From positions 124,001-188,000 of the forward strand of contig JACKBJ010000001.1 of NCBI GenBank assembly GCA_020634625.1: DNA of 64,000 nucleotides, written 5' to 3'. The notes beneath the pieces were generated by a model. The model saw only the letters and a list, made by a program, of their open reading frames with translations. It did not search any database and was not told the DNA's origin. Position 1 is the first letter of the stretch. Each line of letters opens with the position of its first letter. Shown one piece after another: positions 40,196-51,912 of this stretch. The translations under genes were made by a program, and so were the position numbers. The stretch comes from Caldilineae bacterium (GTDB lineage: Bacteria > Chloroflexota > Anaerolineae > Epilineales > Epilineaceae).

Positions 40196-40225
40196 TGCGC
40201 CGGGTCCCCTCGGGGACCCGGCGCA
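40196..40225 (+). terminator. Intrinsic terminator after the bactofilin-like gene
   Basis: TGCGCCGGGTCCC / GGGACCCGGCGCA, 13-bp perfect arms around the loop CTCG, 26 bp after the stop codon. Confidence 0.75.
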
Positions 40226-40421
40226 CTGGCTTGATCTCGCAGCGGCTCCAATCGGGACCGCGTGACCGCCGCAGCGCCTCCGTTACCGTCCACGCCTTCG
40301 ACAGGGCAAGCGCCGCACCGGGTCGGTTGGCGGGCGACGCATTGCCGCCTCCGCCGGCGAGACAGGCCGTCGTCGCCCAAGGCTCCCGCCAGACCTCGCC
40401 GCGACGCCGGCGTCGCTTCCA

Positions 40422-40430
40422 TGCTATCCT
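40422..40430 (+). promoter_or_regulatory. Extended -10 promoter of uvrA
   Basis: TGCTATCCT in the 273-bp spacer after the terminator; predicted start near 40437, about 60 nt before the ATG. I found no obvious LexA box. The rest of the spacer (40226-40421) shows nothing else. Confidence 0.5.
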
Positions 40431-40498
40431 TGCCCGTTGACCGTCAGTCCGAAGATCGTCCGGCCAGGACGCTGGCAGCGTGGGAGACGCGGGATCGC

Positions 40499-43420
<2,922 letters not shown>

Positions 43421-43516
43421 CCGGCCCGTTCCGGCTGTGGCACACTGCAGCCGCATCGCTCCGCGCCGCGTTGGCGGCCGGCCGCCGTTCCTCAATGAGG
43501 AAGCAAGGAGTCTCCC

Positions 43517-44650
43517 ATGACGCGAAGCGCTCGCGCCCCCATCATCCTCGGCCTGCTGTTGGGCCTGCTGCCTCTGGTCGCGGCAGGTTGCGGCTCCGAC
43601 CCGACACCGGCTCCGCGCCGCCTGCCGGAGCCGAAGGCCGCCGAGGTCGTGGCCTTGCCCACACCGACCGAGAGCCCGACCGCCGTGGCCGAGCCGGCGG
43701 TCGACGAGGACCAGGCGGCGGAGCTCGACACGGTCGTGACGACGACGCTCGAGGTCGGGCTGCCCAGCGATGGCGATGCGCCGATCGTCCAGTTCGCGCG
43801 CATCGAGCCCAGTCCTTGGGAGCCCGAGATTCTTGCCGACATGCATCCCAACTTCTCGCTGCAGGCCAACGGCCGCATCTTCTACGAGTTCGATGGTGGC
43901 AGCAGCCGCGAGGGCTGGTATCAGACGGCCCTGACCCCGACGCTCGCCCTGGACTTCGTGAAGCTCCTCTGGGACGAGGTTGGCATCGCCGAGCTCGCCG
44001 AAGCGCTCGAAGCCCCCGACCCGGCCTTCGAGACCGAACTGAACGGGCAGCCGATCGGATCGGGACCCATCGGCGTCATTTATGTCGCCTCGACTGCCGG
44101 CGAGGTGCGTCTGGTGGTCTCCCAGTCCGATCTCGAGAATCCCAGCGGGCCCTATGCCGATCGGCTCAAGCGACTCGACGACATCATCCGGGCGCTCCAG
44201 CTCTGGCGCAACTACACCGAGTCCGAGGCATCGGATCTGGTCAAGACCGGAGTCGCTGGGACCCTCGGCTGGTGGCTCGACCGTCGCGTTCCCTACACGC
44301 CCGAAGCGGCGCTGGCCTTTGCGACGCTCGCGCGAGGCTATCTCCCGGCGAACGCCAACGTGGCCAGCTGGCCCCTTCAAGGTGCCGACGACCTCGCGCT
44401 CGCCGAGCAGGTCGACGCCGGCTTCGGCGCCGATCCCGTCGAGATCGCCCTGTCGCGCGACGACTACGTTCTGGTGCGGGCCGAGGAGCGCCGGCGCGGC
44501 GAGAGCTTCTGGGGTCCCTTGTGGCAGGTGGCGGATGGCAGCCGGTACCTGATCGGCGTGCGTCCGGCCGTTCCCGGCGCCAACCACAGCGTGATCGACT
44601 ACCGGTACGGGGTGCCCAAGCGCGGCATGCAGCCGGCAGGAGGCGACTGA
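43517..44650 (+). CDS. Predicted lipoprotein, unknown function
   Basis: A 377-residue lipoprotein: the signal GLLLGLLPLVAAGC has a good lipobox, and AAGGAG lies 7 nt upstream of the ATG. A P/T/E-rich linker (about 28-85) follows. The folded part contains WEPEILADMHPNFSL, WYQTALTPTLALDFVKLLWD, AEVRLVVSQ-type strands and a C-terminal domain with DDYVLVRAEERRRGESFWG. I do not recognise a family. It lies 96 bp after uvrA; a weak hairpin (AGCCGG / CCGGCT) overlaps the uvrA stop. Confidence 0.65.
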   Translation: MTRSARAPIILGLLLGLLPLVAAGCGSDPTPAPRRLPEPKAAEVVALPTPTESPTAVAEPAVDEDQAAELDTVVTTTLEVGLPSDGDAPIVQFARIEPSPWEPEILADMHPNFSLQANGRIFYEFDGGSSREGWYQTALTPTLALDFVKLLWDEVGIAELAEALEAPDPAFETELNGQPIGSGPIGVIYVASTAGEVRLVVSQSDLENPSGPYADRLKRLDDIIRALQLWRNYTESEASDLVKTGVAGTLGWWLDRRVPYTPEAALAFATLARGYLPANANVASWPLQGADDLALAEQVDAGFGADPVEIALSRDDYVLVRAEERRRGESFWGPLWQVADGSRYLIGVRPAVPGANHSVIDYRYGVPKRGMQPAGGD

Positions 44651-44845
44651 GCGCTGGCGACTCGGCGTGCACCCGATCCGGTCCGCGTCGGATCGAGACC
44701 TGGCTCAGGCTGGAGCGCGGGGCGGCCCGGGGTTGGAAGCCTGCTTCCGACCGCGCACAATTGAGGTCGATCACAGGCAGACCCACTGTCGGGCACCGAT
44801 GCCGAAGTCGGGCCCGCCGAACCGATCCAAGGAGAACGAAACACC

Positions 44846-45484
44846 GTGAAGAAGCAGTTGCAGATCGCCCTCCGAGGCGCAGCCCTGAGCATGGCCCTGG
44901 TGGGCATGGTGGCCTGCGGCGACGCCGCGTCCGACTCGCCGTCGGAATCGGCCGGCGTGGAGGCGCCGGTCGACGGGGCCGGTAGCGCCGACACGAGCGA
45001 CACGGCCGAGCAGGCGCCGGCCGCCACCGAGGCCTCCGCCGTCGAGTCCGGCGGCGAGGATGCATCGGCCGGCAGCGAGCTGGTCGGATGCGCCGCCTTC
45101 GAGGCCGAGTCGCGCTTCCTGCCGGTCGCCGACCTGGTCGCCGCGATCGAGGATCCGACCTGCGAGGCCGGTCAGAACCTGGTCTTCGTCGACGCGCGAC
45201 CGCAGCTCGACTTCGAGTACGGTCACATCCCGGGCGCCATCAACGTGCCCTACTTCAACGTGGCGGCCTTCGTCGACGAGCTGCCGCGCGACAAGTGGCT
45301 CGTCATCTACTGTGAGTGCCCGCACGCCGAGGCGGTGCAGGCCGCCGACGCCTTGACCAGTCCCGAGAACGGCTTCACGATGGTCAAGGTCATCGACGAG
45401 GGTCTGGGTGGCTGGCGCGACCTCGGGCGCGAGATCGTGACCGGCGGCGACGCCGCCGCCGGCGAGGCGACGAGCGAGGGCTAG
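44846..45484 (+). CDS. Rhodanese-like lipoprotein
   Basis: A 212-residue protein starting at GTG with AAGGAG 11 nt upstream. The signal SMALVGMVAC ends in a plausible lipobox Cys, followed by an acidic Ala/Ser-rich linker. Residues about 85-200 form a rhodanese domain: VFVDARPQLDFEYGHIPGAI and the active loop YCECPHAEA, whose first Cys should carry sulfur. Rhodaneses move sulfane sulfur or handle thiosulfate or cyanide; the extracellular substrate is unknown. The next lipoprotein begins 74 bp later. Confidence 0.8.
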   Translation: MKKQLQIALRGAALSMALVGMVACGDAASDSPSESAGVEAPVDGAGSADTSDTAEQAPAATEASAVESGGEDASAGSELVGCAAFEAESRFLPVADLVAAIEDPTCEAGQNLVFVDARPQLDFEYGHIPGAINVPYFNVAAFVDELPRDKWLVIYCECPHAEAVQAADALTSPENGFTMVKVIDEGLGGWRDLGREIVTGGDAAAGEATSEG

Positions 45485-45558
45485 CCCGCATGGTCGACGC
45501 AGGGCGCCGACTGCCGCCGGGAATCGGTCGGGGTCGGCGCCCTGCCTGTCGTGAGGGC

Positions 45559-46095
45559 ATGCGATGGCCCGTGCGGCTGGCGGGCCTGCTCCTGCTGGCG
45601 GCCACGGTCGGCGGCTGCGGTGACCGTCCCACCGGGCGCCTCGAGCTTCAGCTCCGCATCGCCGAAGCCGATCTGGGCGGATTGGCCGAGCTCCGGCTCG
45701 AACCCGACTGGGCGGGAGCCAGCCGTCACCCGAATCGCGACGCCGGTTGGCGACGGATCGCCCTGCTCGAGCGGAGCCTCGCCCTGTCGCCCGCGGGCAG
45801 CCTGTCGGTATCGGTCGCCTCGGGCGATCTTCCCGCCGGTCGCTACGATCGGGTGCTGGTCTCCACGCCGATCGTCTCGGGGCGGACTTCGAGCGGCGCG
45901 GTCGTGCCGGTCGTGAGCCACATCGAGCCGATCGCGCGAGACTTCGAGCTGCCCGGCGGGTCGAGCCTGCGCATCGCGATCGATCTGGTGCTGCGTCCGG
46001 CAGCCGCCGGCGGCCAGGGATTCGAGATCTTCGTCAAACAGGCCGAGCTCCTCGAGACTTCCCAGGCGGAGGCCGGCGGCGAGGTCGGCCGATGA
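45559..46095 (+). CDS. Predicted lipoprotein, DUF4382-like
   Basis: A 178-residue protein with the lipoprotein signal MRWPVRLAGLLLLAATVGGC. The mature domain has GRLELQLRIAEADL at its start, DLPAGRYDRVLVSTPIV in the middle and SSLRIAIDLVLRP near the end, the strand pattern of DUF4382-type beta-sandwiches. That family match is tentative. The start was placed at the signal peptide; the frame is open further upstream. Its stop overlaps the next gene (ATGA). Confidence 0.55.
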   Translation: MRWPVRLAGLLLLAATVGGCGDRPTGRLELQLRIAEADLGGLAELRLEPDWAGASRHPNRDAGWRRIALLERSLALSPAGSLSVSVASGDLPAGRYDRVLVSTPIVSGRTSSGAVVPVVSHIEPIARDFELPGGSSLRIAIDLVLRPAAAGGQGFEIFVKQAELLETSQAEAGGEVGR

Positions 46096-46880
46096 CGCGG
46101 CCGCGTGGCTTCGGCCTGGTCGCCAGCCGGCTCTGGGAGATCGAGGGCGGCGATGCCGAGACGATCGCGCGCCGCGCGCGCGCGATGGGGCTTGGCTGGG
46201 TCCTGATCGAGCTCACCCGAGAAGGCCGCGAGCTGGTGCCTCCGGCGGCGCGGCCGGCCCTGTCCCGGATCACCGATCGCTTGCAGGCGCGCGGCATTGC
46301 CGTCTTCGGTGCCGCCAGCCCGGCTCGATCTCGCGAACCCGATGCCGACGATGCACGGCCGGGGGCCGAGCTTGCCCGAGACTATTCCGTCGACGGCTGG
46401 TTCCAGCCCCTGCGCGTCCACCCGCCGCAGACTGGAGGCCATCGGTCGGTGTCGCAGCGATCGCGCGTCATGACCCGCGCATCCCGGCAGATCGAGCCTG
46501 GACCTGAACGGACCGCGTTCGTGGCATCGCCGGAGCCCCTTCTCCTCTGGGTGCCGAGCCCGGGCGCCGTCGGCCTGTGCCTGGTCGATGCAAGCCTGCA
46601 TGACCTGGCCGTTCCCATCTTGGATCTGGCATGCCAGGCAAACCGACGGCTGCCGAGTGCGGCGCGGGAGAGCCGTCTCGGCGAGTTTCTTGGTCTGGCC
46701 TCGGAGGCCGGTTGGGAGAGCCATGGCCTTGCCGATTGGAACCTGCTCGATCCGGTCGAGCTGGCCCTGCTGTTCCGTCCTCGCAGGGCGACGGAGCTAG
46801 CGACCGGATCGGAGCCAAGGCAGCCAGCAACAGGCCTCCGCCGCCCCGGAGAGGCGCCACTCCCGCCCGTCGAGGTATAG
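46092..46880 (+). CDS. Hypothetical protein coupled to the upstream lipoprotein
   Basis: A 262-residue predicted soluble protein with no signal peptide. The ATG overlaps the preceding stop by 4 bp. The N-terminal half (ETIARRARAMGLGWVLIELT, ITDRLQARGIAVFGAAS) has an alternating strand-helix look like part of a TIM barrel. The C-terminal half has a Trp/Leu-rich core (LLLWVPSPGAVGLCLVD, ESHGLADWNLLDPVELALLF). I do not recognise it. Its last 84 bp overlap the end of the convergent dockerin-protein gene. Confidence 0.45.
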   Translation: MTRPRGFGLVASRLWEIEGGDAETIARRARAMGLGWVLIELTREGRELVPPAARPALSRITDRLQARGIAVFGAASPARSREPDADDARPGAELARDYSVDGWFQPLRVHPPQTGGHRSVSQRSRVMTRASRQIEPGPERTAFVASPEPLLLWVPSPGAVGLCLVDASLHDLAVPILDLACQANRRLPSAARESRLGEFLGLASEAGWESHGLADWNLLDPVELALLFRPRRATELATGSEPRQPATGLRRPGEAPLPPVEV

Positions 46881-49349
46881 CCGCGCTGGCAGCTCGCGCC
46901 CCGAGGCGTCCCAGACGTGCAGGCTGGCCGCCGCTACGCCGCGCGTCCATTCGGCCGCGAGACCGAGGCTGCCCAGCGACAGCGCGCGCGCCGAAGCCGG
47001 CGCAGCCAGACGTGCCGCCTCGAGCTCGAGCCAGCCGGCAACGACGCGATTGGTGACGACCACCAGGCCGCTGCCGTGATCGACCGCGAAGGGCTGCCGA
47101 CCCGGCTGCAGCGGATCCGCGTCCCTCGGTTCCGTCTCGGACCGGGCCGGCCGCAAGCGAAGCGACCAGGCCACGGGCGCTTCGCTGGCCACGATCTCGA
47201 TGCCATCGCCCCTGGGCTCTGGCGCTCCGTCGTGCGCCCGCTGGGGCGCCACGGCCTTGGCCTGCCTGGCTGTCGCGGCGGCATCGGCCTGCCAGGGGCT
47301 GGGACACCGGCTGCCATAGGCCGCCGCCACGATGGCCAGGTCGGCCAGGCTCATGCGGCCATCGCCATCCAGATCGGCACAGTCGGGGTCGAAGGGCGGA
47401 TCCGTCTTCAGCTGCCCGGCCACTCGCGCGACGTCGCTCAGGTCGACGCGGCAGTCGGGGACGACATCGCCCAGACGCAGCTCGCCGGTCGGCAGGCGGT
47501 TCAGGCCGCGGCGCAGCGAGATCGCTCCCAGGTCCGCGACCAGGCCGCAGGCCAGGCTGGCGGTGACCTCGAGGCTGCCGGCGGGCAGGCCATCGATGGC
47601 GTAGCGGCCACTGATGCCGGTCCAGCCCGCACGATCGCCGACCCAGACGAGGGCCGACTCGACCGGTCGACCCGCGAGCGTCAGCCGTCCGGTTGCCAAG
47701 GCAGCCTCGCTGGGGCAGACCGGGTTGGCGAAGCGGACGCTGGTCGCCACCGTCTGCCCACACGGGCTGTCCTCGACCTGGAAGCCCGAGACCTCGACCT
47801 CGCCGCCGAGGAAGGGCAGGAGATCCAGCCCGCGCGGCACCACGAAGGCGCTTTCCTCACCCGCGCAGTCCAGCAGCACGAAGCCGTCCAGATCGCAGTT
47901 GAAGCGGCGCCCGCGAAACCCCAACCGACCCTGGCGCGTGATGGCCTCGTAGGTGGGCGGATCCAGCGCAACCGAGGCATGGACCAGGGCGGCCGGATCG
48001 TCCCGGCGTCGGGCGCGCCACAGCACGTGTAGCCGCGACAGGGCGTCGATCGCGGCGATGGGGTGTTCACCGTGGCTGACGATTCGGCTGCCGTCGACCC
48101 GGCTGGGCAACAGCTCGGCCTGTCCGTCGGAGACGCTGGCATAGATTCGCGAACCTTCGGAATCGTCACGCGACTCACGCCAGACGGCGAGCACCCGCCC
48201 TCCCGGGCCCGCCGCCAGGCTCGCCTCGAGCAGGGCCCCACGCGTCGGCAGGTAGACCCTCCGGTCGGGTTCCCAGAAGCGGTCGCGTCCCGGCAACCGC
48301 GCCATGCGCAGCTGGCCCTGGCCGCGGCGCTGAATCCACAGCGCATAGACCTGGCCATCGCTGGCCGCCGCCAATCGCGGCGACTCTTGGGGGCTGGCGT
48401 CCGAGCGGGTGCTCAGGCGCGCGTTGGGCCACCAGACGCGGCCACCGGGCGGCAGGACGCTGGCGTAGATCTCGCTTTCTCCGCTTCGGGTATCCTGCCA
48501 GGCGGCGTGTAGCCAGCCATCCTTGGCGATCGCGAGAGCCGGCGCCCGCTGATCGCCTTGCGGCGGATGGTCGAAAGGCTGGTTGGGCAGCCACTCGCCG
48601 CTCGAGACGCGCGCCGTGTAGTACAGATCGGCGCTGCCCCGCCGATAGTCCTCCCAGACGATGTGCACCGTCCCGTAGGGATCCGCCGCGATCGCCGGCG
48701 CTGCCTGGCTGGTGCCGGGAGCATCGTCGTTGACCCGGACTGGCTCGGTCCAGACGCGCCGGCCGGCCGGAAGCCGTGTGTGGTAGATGTCGGCGTCGAC
48801 GCCGCTGGCCTGCTCGTAGGCCACATGGACCGCTCCGAGCCCATCGATCGCGATCGCCGTGCGTCCGATTGTTTGGCCGAGTCCGGCATGCCAGACCCGG
48901 ATATCGGACGACCAGCTGTCCTCGCCCGGCAGGAGCCGCGCATAGTAGAGGGCATCTCCTGGGGCCAGGCGGTCATCGACCCAGACGGCGTGCAAGCTGC
49001 CCTCGGCTCCCGCGGCCAGCGCCAGGTTGCGCTGGGCAGCGCCGCTGGCATCGTCGTCGACCGCCACCGGCACGCCCCAACGGAGCTCGGACTGCTGGTT
49101 CGGCGCGGCCGCCACCGAATGACCCGCGAGCGTCGACGGAGCCAAGGTGCGCGACCCGATCGTCGGCTGCCCGAGCCGTTCCGGGCCGGACTGAGACAGC
49201 GGCAGCGAAACCAGACCCGAACCGCCGAGCGTCAGGGCCAGCAGGACGGCGGCCCGTCGATGCACCGGTCGACGGTCCACGGGCCGCTCGACCTGGCGGC
49301 GCCCTGGCCGCTGCCGCGCGATCGACGTGGGCTCGGGATCGGGAGTCAT
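46797..49349 (-). CDS. Secreted beta-propeller protein with dockerin domain
   Basis: An 850-residue protein with an N-terminal hydrophobic segment (RRAAVLLALTLGGSGLVSL) after a basic stretch. Residues about 75-470 are BNR/propeller-like repeats of the form HxVWxDxR-YYAR (LHAVWVDDRLAPGDALYYAR, VHIVWEDYRRGSADLYYTAR, LHAAWQDTRSGESEIYASV). A carboxypeptidase-regulatory-like domain (GRLTLAGRPVESALVWVGDR) precedes a type I dockerin: DCRVDLSDVARVAGQL then DLDGDGRMSLADLAIVAAAY, the second copy a clean calcium loop. The tail is ACCWLPWLRSGR. The ATG at 49349 lies 6 nt after an extended -10 that sits inside the last codons of the upstream gene, so the mRNA should be leaderless. It probably binds a cohesin partner at the surface. 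Confidence 0.75.
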   Translation of the reverse strand: MTPDPEPTSIARQRPGRRQVERPVDRRPVHRRAAVLLALTLGGSGLVSLPLSQSGPERLGQPTIGSRTLAPSTLAGHSVAAAPNQQSELRWGVPVAVDDDASGAAQRNLALAAGAEGSLHAVWVDDRLAPGDALYYARLLPGEDSWSSDIRVWHAGLGQTIGRTAIAIDGLGAVHVAYEQASGVDADIYHTRLPAGRRVWTEPVRVNDDAPGTSQAAPAIAADPYGTVHIVWEDYRRGSADLYYTARVSSGEWLPNQPFDHPPQGDQRAPALAIAKDGWLHAAWQDTRSGESEIYASVLPPGGRVWWPNARLSTRSDASPQESPRLAAASDGQVYALWIQRRGQGQLRMARLPGRDRFWEPDRRVYLPTRGALLEASLAAGPGGRVLAVWRESRDDSEGSRIYASVSDGQAELLPSRVDGSRIVSHGEHPIAAIDALSRLHVLWRARRRDDPAALVHASVALDPPTYEAITRQGRLGFRGRRFNCDLDGFVLLDCAGEESAFVVPRGLDLLPFLGGEVEVSGFQVEDSPCGQTVATSVRFANPVCPSEAALATGRLTLAGRPVESALVWVGDRAGWTGISGRYAIDGLPAGSLEVTASLACGLVADLGAISLRRGLNRLPTGELRLGDVVPDCRVDLSDVARVAGQLKTDPPFDPDCADLDGDGRMSLADLAIVAAAYGSRCPSPWQADAAATARQAKAVAPQRAHDGAPEPRGDGIEIVASEAPVAWSLRLRPARSETEPRDADPLQPGRQPFAVDHGSGLVVVTNRVVAGWLELEAARLAAPASARALSLGSLGLAAEWTRGVAAASLHVWDASGRELPARLYLDGREWRLSGAAEACCWLPWLRSGR

Positions 49350-49353
49350 GTCC

Positions 49354-50556
49354 CTAATATAGCAGCCGCGGATCACGGCCGGCCTCCACCATGGCCGCCA
49401 GCGCCGCATCGTATCGCGGCGCGATCCGCGACCAGTCGAAGCGTGCCATCGCCTGACGCAGGCGCTCGTCCCAGATCAGCCGCGGCGCGACGGAGGCGCG
49501 CGAGACGGCCTCGATCAAGGCATCGGCCAGCGTGCCTGCCGGATACAAGGTCTCGGAATGCCATTCTGGCGGGACGATCTCGGGATAGGCCAGCCGGTCG
49601 GGCAAGATCGGCCGACAGCCGCAGGCGATCGCTTCGCAGACCGAGACGCCGAAGAACTCGTGCGCCGCGCTCGAGACGACGAGATCGGATTGCCATAGCC
49701 AGGCGGCGTAGTCGCTTCGGCGGGCCACGTGACCGAACTGCACGATGCGATCGGGCCAGCGCCGACGCGCCGCCTCGAAGACCGGCGGCACCGAGACGAA
49801 GGACTCGCCGAGCAGCACGAGCTCGAAGTCGAGGCCGCGTGCGTGCAGCACCTGGATCGCATCGAAGAAGGACTCGGGGTCCTTGTCGTGCTCCCAACGA
49901 TGATTCCAGAGGATTCGCGGCGGACCCGGCCGTCGCGCTCGCGGCGGCGAGCCTTCGAGCGATGCCAGATCGAGTCCGACGGGCTGGATCTCGCAGCGCG
50001 CCGTCAGCGTCGTGACGGCCTGGGGCTCGCGCGCATCCGGGAAACCGTTCAGGAATCCCGGCAGCGCCGCGAGAAAGCTGTCCCGGTTGTAGGCGGAGTT
50101 CCACCAGACGCGATCGGCGGCCAGTGCCGAGCTGAGGTTCACGAAGGGATAGTGCAGATCGCGCCGCGCGGCGCGGGCTCGGCGGGATCGGTTCCAGCCG
50201 GGATGCGGCTCCAGCGCGGGATAGGCCAGCTGGTTCTCGTGCATGTAGAGGACGACCGGGACCGATGTGAGCCGATCGCGGACCAGGCCCAATAGGCCGG
50301 CCAGGTCGATCATGTCGCTGACCAGCAGCACCTCCGGCTGCCAGCCCGAGCCGACCAGGGCGTGGAGCTGGCGAGCGATGCTCAGCGCAGCACCGTGCAT
50401 CCGCCACTTCCAGAAGCGTCCGGGCATGGACAGGAGACGCAGATCGTGGCGGGTCGACGCCTGGTAGCCCTCCGCCCAGGCCTGGTGCGAGCCGGTGAGA
50501 TAGGGCTCGATGAGCAGGACGCGCAGTGGCTCAGGCGGAAGGCGACCCAAGGGCAT
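49354..50556 (-). CDS. DUF3524 glycosyltransferase (tRNA-queuosine alpha-mannosyltransferase-like)
   Basis: A 400-residue GT-B enzyme. The N-terminus LRVLLIEPYLTGSHQAWAEG and RLLSMPGRFWKWRMHGAALS are diagnostic of the DUF3524 domain. The C-terminal half has RILWNHRWEHDKDP, LLGESFVSVPPVFEAA and AAHEFFGVSVCEAIACGC, the GT4-type donor site. The animal member GTDC1/QTMAN mannosylates queuosine-34 of tRNA-Asp; whether bacterial members do the same is not established. It starts 6 bp after ybbR, as last gene of the argF-cdaA-ybbR run. Confidence 0.8.
   Translation of the reverse strand: MPLGRLPPEPLRVLLIEPYLTGSHQAWAEGYQASTRHDLRLLSMPGRFWKWRMHGAALSIARQLHALVGSGWQPEVLLVSDMIDLAGLLGLVRDRLTSVPVVLYMHENQLAYPALEPHPGWNRSRRARAARRDLHYPFVNLSSALAADRVWWNSAYNRDSFLAALPGFLNGFPDAREPQAVTTLTARCEIQPVGLDLASLEGSPPRARRPGPPRILWNHRWEHDKDPESFFDAIQVLHARGLDFELVLLGESFVSVPPVFEAARRRWPDRIVQFGHVARRSDYAAWLWQSDLVVSSAAHEFFGVSVCEAIACGCRPILPDRLAYPEIVPPEWHSETLYPAGTLADALIEAVSRASVAPRLIWDERLRQAMARFDWSRIAPRYDAALAAMVEAGRDPRLLY
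49356..49364 (-). promoter_or_regulatory. Extended -10 embedded in the upstream gene end (leaderless)
   Basis: TGCTATATT on the minus strand encodes the last residues of the DUF3524 protein (..LLY, then TAG). TATATT ends 6 nt before the ATG at 49349. Confidence 0.6.
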
Positions 50557-50562
50557 CCGGGT

Positions 50563-51912
50563 TCAGGGCGCTGCCGGCGATGCCTGGCCCGTGCCGGCAC
50601 GCGCCGTGGCCGTCGCCGGCGTGCTGCCGTCTCGGGTCAGGTTCACCTCGATCTCGAGCGGGGTGATGCTGATCTCGCGCACGCCCTCGGGCAGCCGAAG
50701 CGTCGGTGCCAGGCGCCCGGCACCCGGCTCGCGTCCCGTGAGGTCGATGAAGGCTTCCATGTCGGCTTCCCGAATTGCGTCGAGCAGGGGCTGCGCGCCG
50801 CCAACCAGCACCCGGACCCGGGCCGGATTGACCTGCGCGCTGAAGCCGGCTGGAATCGAGAGGATCCGAACCGGGATGTCGAGCGACCGCGTCCCTTGGA
50901 GCGGCTTCACCCGCACCGTCACGGTCACGCCGTCCGGTGCGTTCACCGCCTCGACGCCCTCCGGCAGCGCGAGCGGCACGCGTGCGACCAGATCGCTGGT
51001 GATGCCCGTCACGTCGACGCTCGGGCTCAAGCCGTCGCGCAGCGCGTCGATGGCCTCGCTGGATCCCGCCAGCTGAACCGTCTCGGGCTCGACCTCGAAC
51101 CCGACCACCCGGTAGCCCTCGGCCGGGGCACCGGTGTAGCCGGCCAGCACGAAGACCGGCTCGCCCTGCTGCTCCACGCGCAGATCGACATCGACCTGGA
51201 TGGGATCGATGAGGACGTCCGTCACCTCACGCCCGAAGGCGTCCAGGGCGACCAGTCGAACGCCCTCGACCAGGCTGCGCTGGTTGAGCCGGGGCAGGCT
51301 CGCCAAGGGCGCCGCCACGCGATCGACCCGTTCGACCTGCGGTCCGGCACCCAGGACACGGGCGCGGCCCGGCATGGCCTGCCGGCTGGTCAGCGAGTAG
51401 CCCAGCGGCGGGTCCGAGCCGAGCTCGACGTCGATCTCGAAGCTGCGGCTGGTCCTCGGCGCCACGCGCAGGCCGACGCTGTCCGGCTTGACGCTGGCGA
51501 TCCGTATGCCCCGACGAATGCAGCGCAAGGCCTGACGACAGTGGGCAACCACCCGTCCTTCGTAGTTCGTGTCGTCGGGCCCGACGTCGGAGAGGTCGAC
51601 GCTGGCCACGAGGTCCTCCGGCCGCATCGCCTTGAGCTCGTCCTCGACACCGCGCAGCTCGACCTTCACGCTGCGTTGATCGGGCCGGTACCAGGCCAGG
51701 TTCTCGTCGAGGCCGACGAAGACGATCTCGATCCGCACCTCGGAGTCGGGCGCCGGAAGGGTGACTTTCGTGATCGGTCGCACGCGCGCCACGCTGGAAA
51801 GCCAGACCACGAAGGCCAGCACCAGGGCCAGTCCAAGCGAGGCAAGCCGCTCGCGGCCAGGCTTGCGACCGGCGGCCAGCCAGCCGGCGACGGTGTCAAT
51901 CACGAAGGTCAT
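50563..51912 (-). CDS. YbbR-domain protein, CdaA regulator
   Basis: A 449-residue protein with one N-terminal membrane helix (LASLGLALVLAFVVWLSSVA) and about four extracytoplasmic YbbR repeats of some 80-90 residues, for example IPVRILSIPAGFSAQVNPAR. In Firmicutes CdaR of this type binds the diadenylate cyclase CdaA and modulates it. Here its ATG lies 17 bp inside the 3' end of the cdaA gene, as expected for partners. The frame is open to 52137, but the start at 51912 places the membrane helix properly. Confidence 0.85.
   Translation of the reverse strand: MTFVIDTVAGWLAAGRKPGRERLASLGLALVLAFVVWLSSVARVRPITKVTLPAPDSEVRIEIVFVGLDENLAWYRPDQRSVKVELRGVEDELKAMRPEDLVASVDLSDVGPDDTNYEGRVVAHCRQALRCIRRGIRIASVKPDSVGLRVAPRTSRSFEIDVELGSDPPLGYSLTSRQAMPGRARVLGAGPQVERVDRVAAPLASLPRLNQRSLVEGVRLVALDAFGREVTDVLIDPIQVDVDLRVEQQGEPVFVLAGYTGAPAEGYRVVGFEVEPETVQLAGSSEAIDALRDGLSPSVDVTGITSDLVARVPLALPEGVEAVNAPDGVTVTVRVKPLQGTRSLDIPVRILSIPAGFSAQVNPARVRVLVGGAQPLLDAIREADMEAFIDLTGREPGAGRLAPTLRLPEGVREISITPLEIEVNLTRDGSTPATATARAGTGQASPAAP

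Noticed and set aside
40262..40498. N-terminal extension of uvrA in the same open frame
   Set aside because: It lies partly upstream of the promoter, is not UvrA-like, and the ATG at 40499 gives the standard N-terminus.
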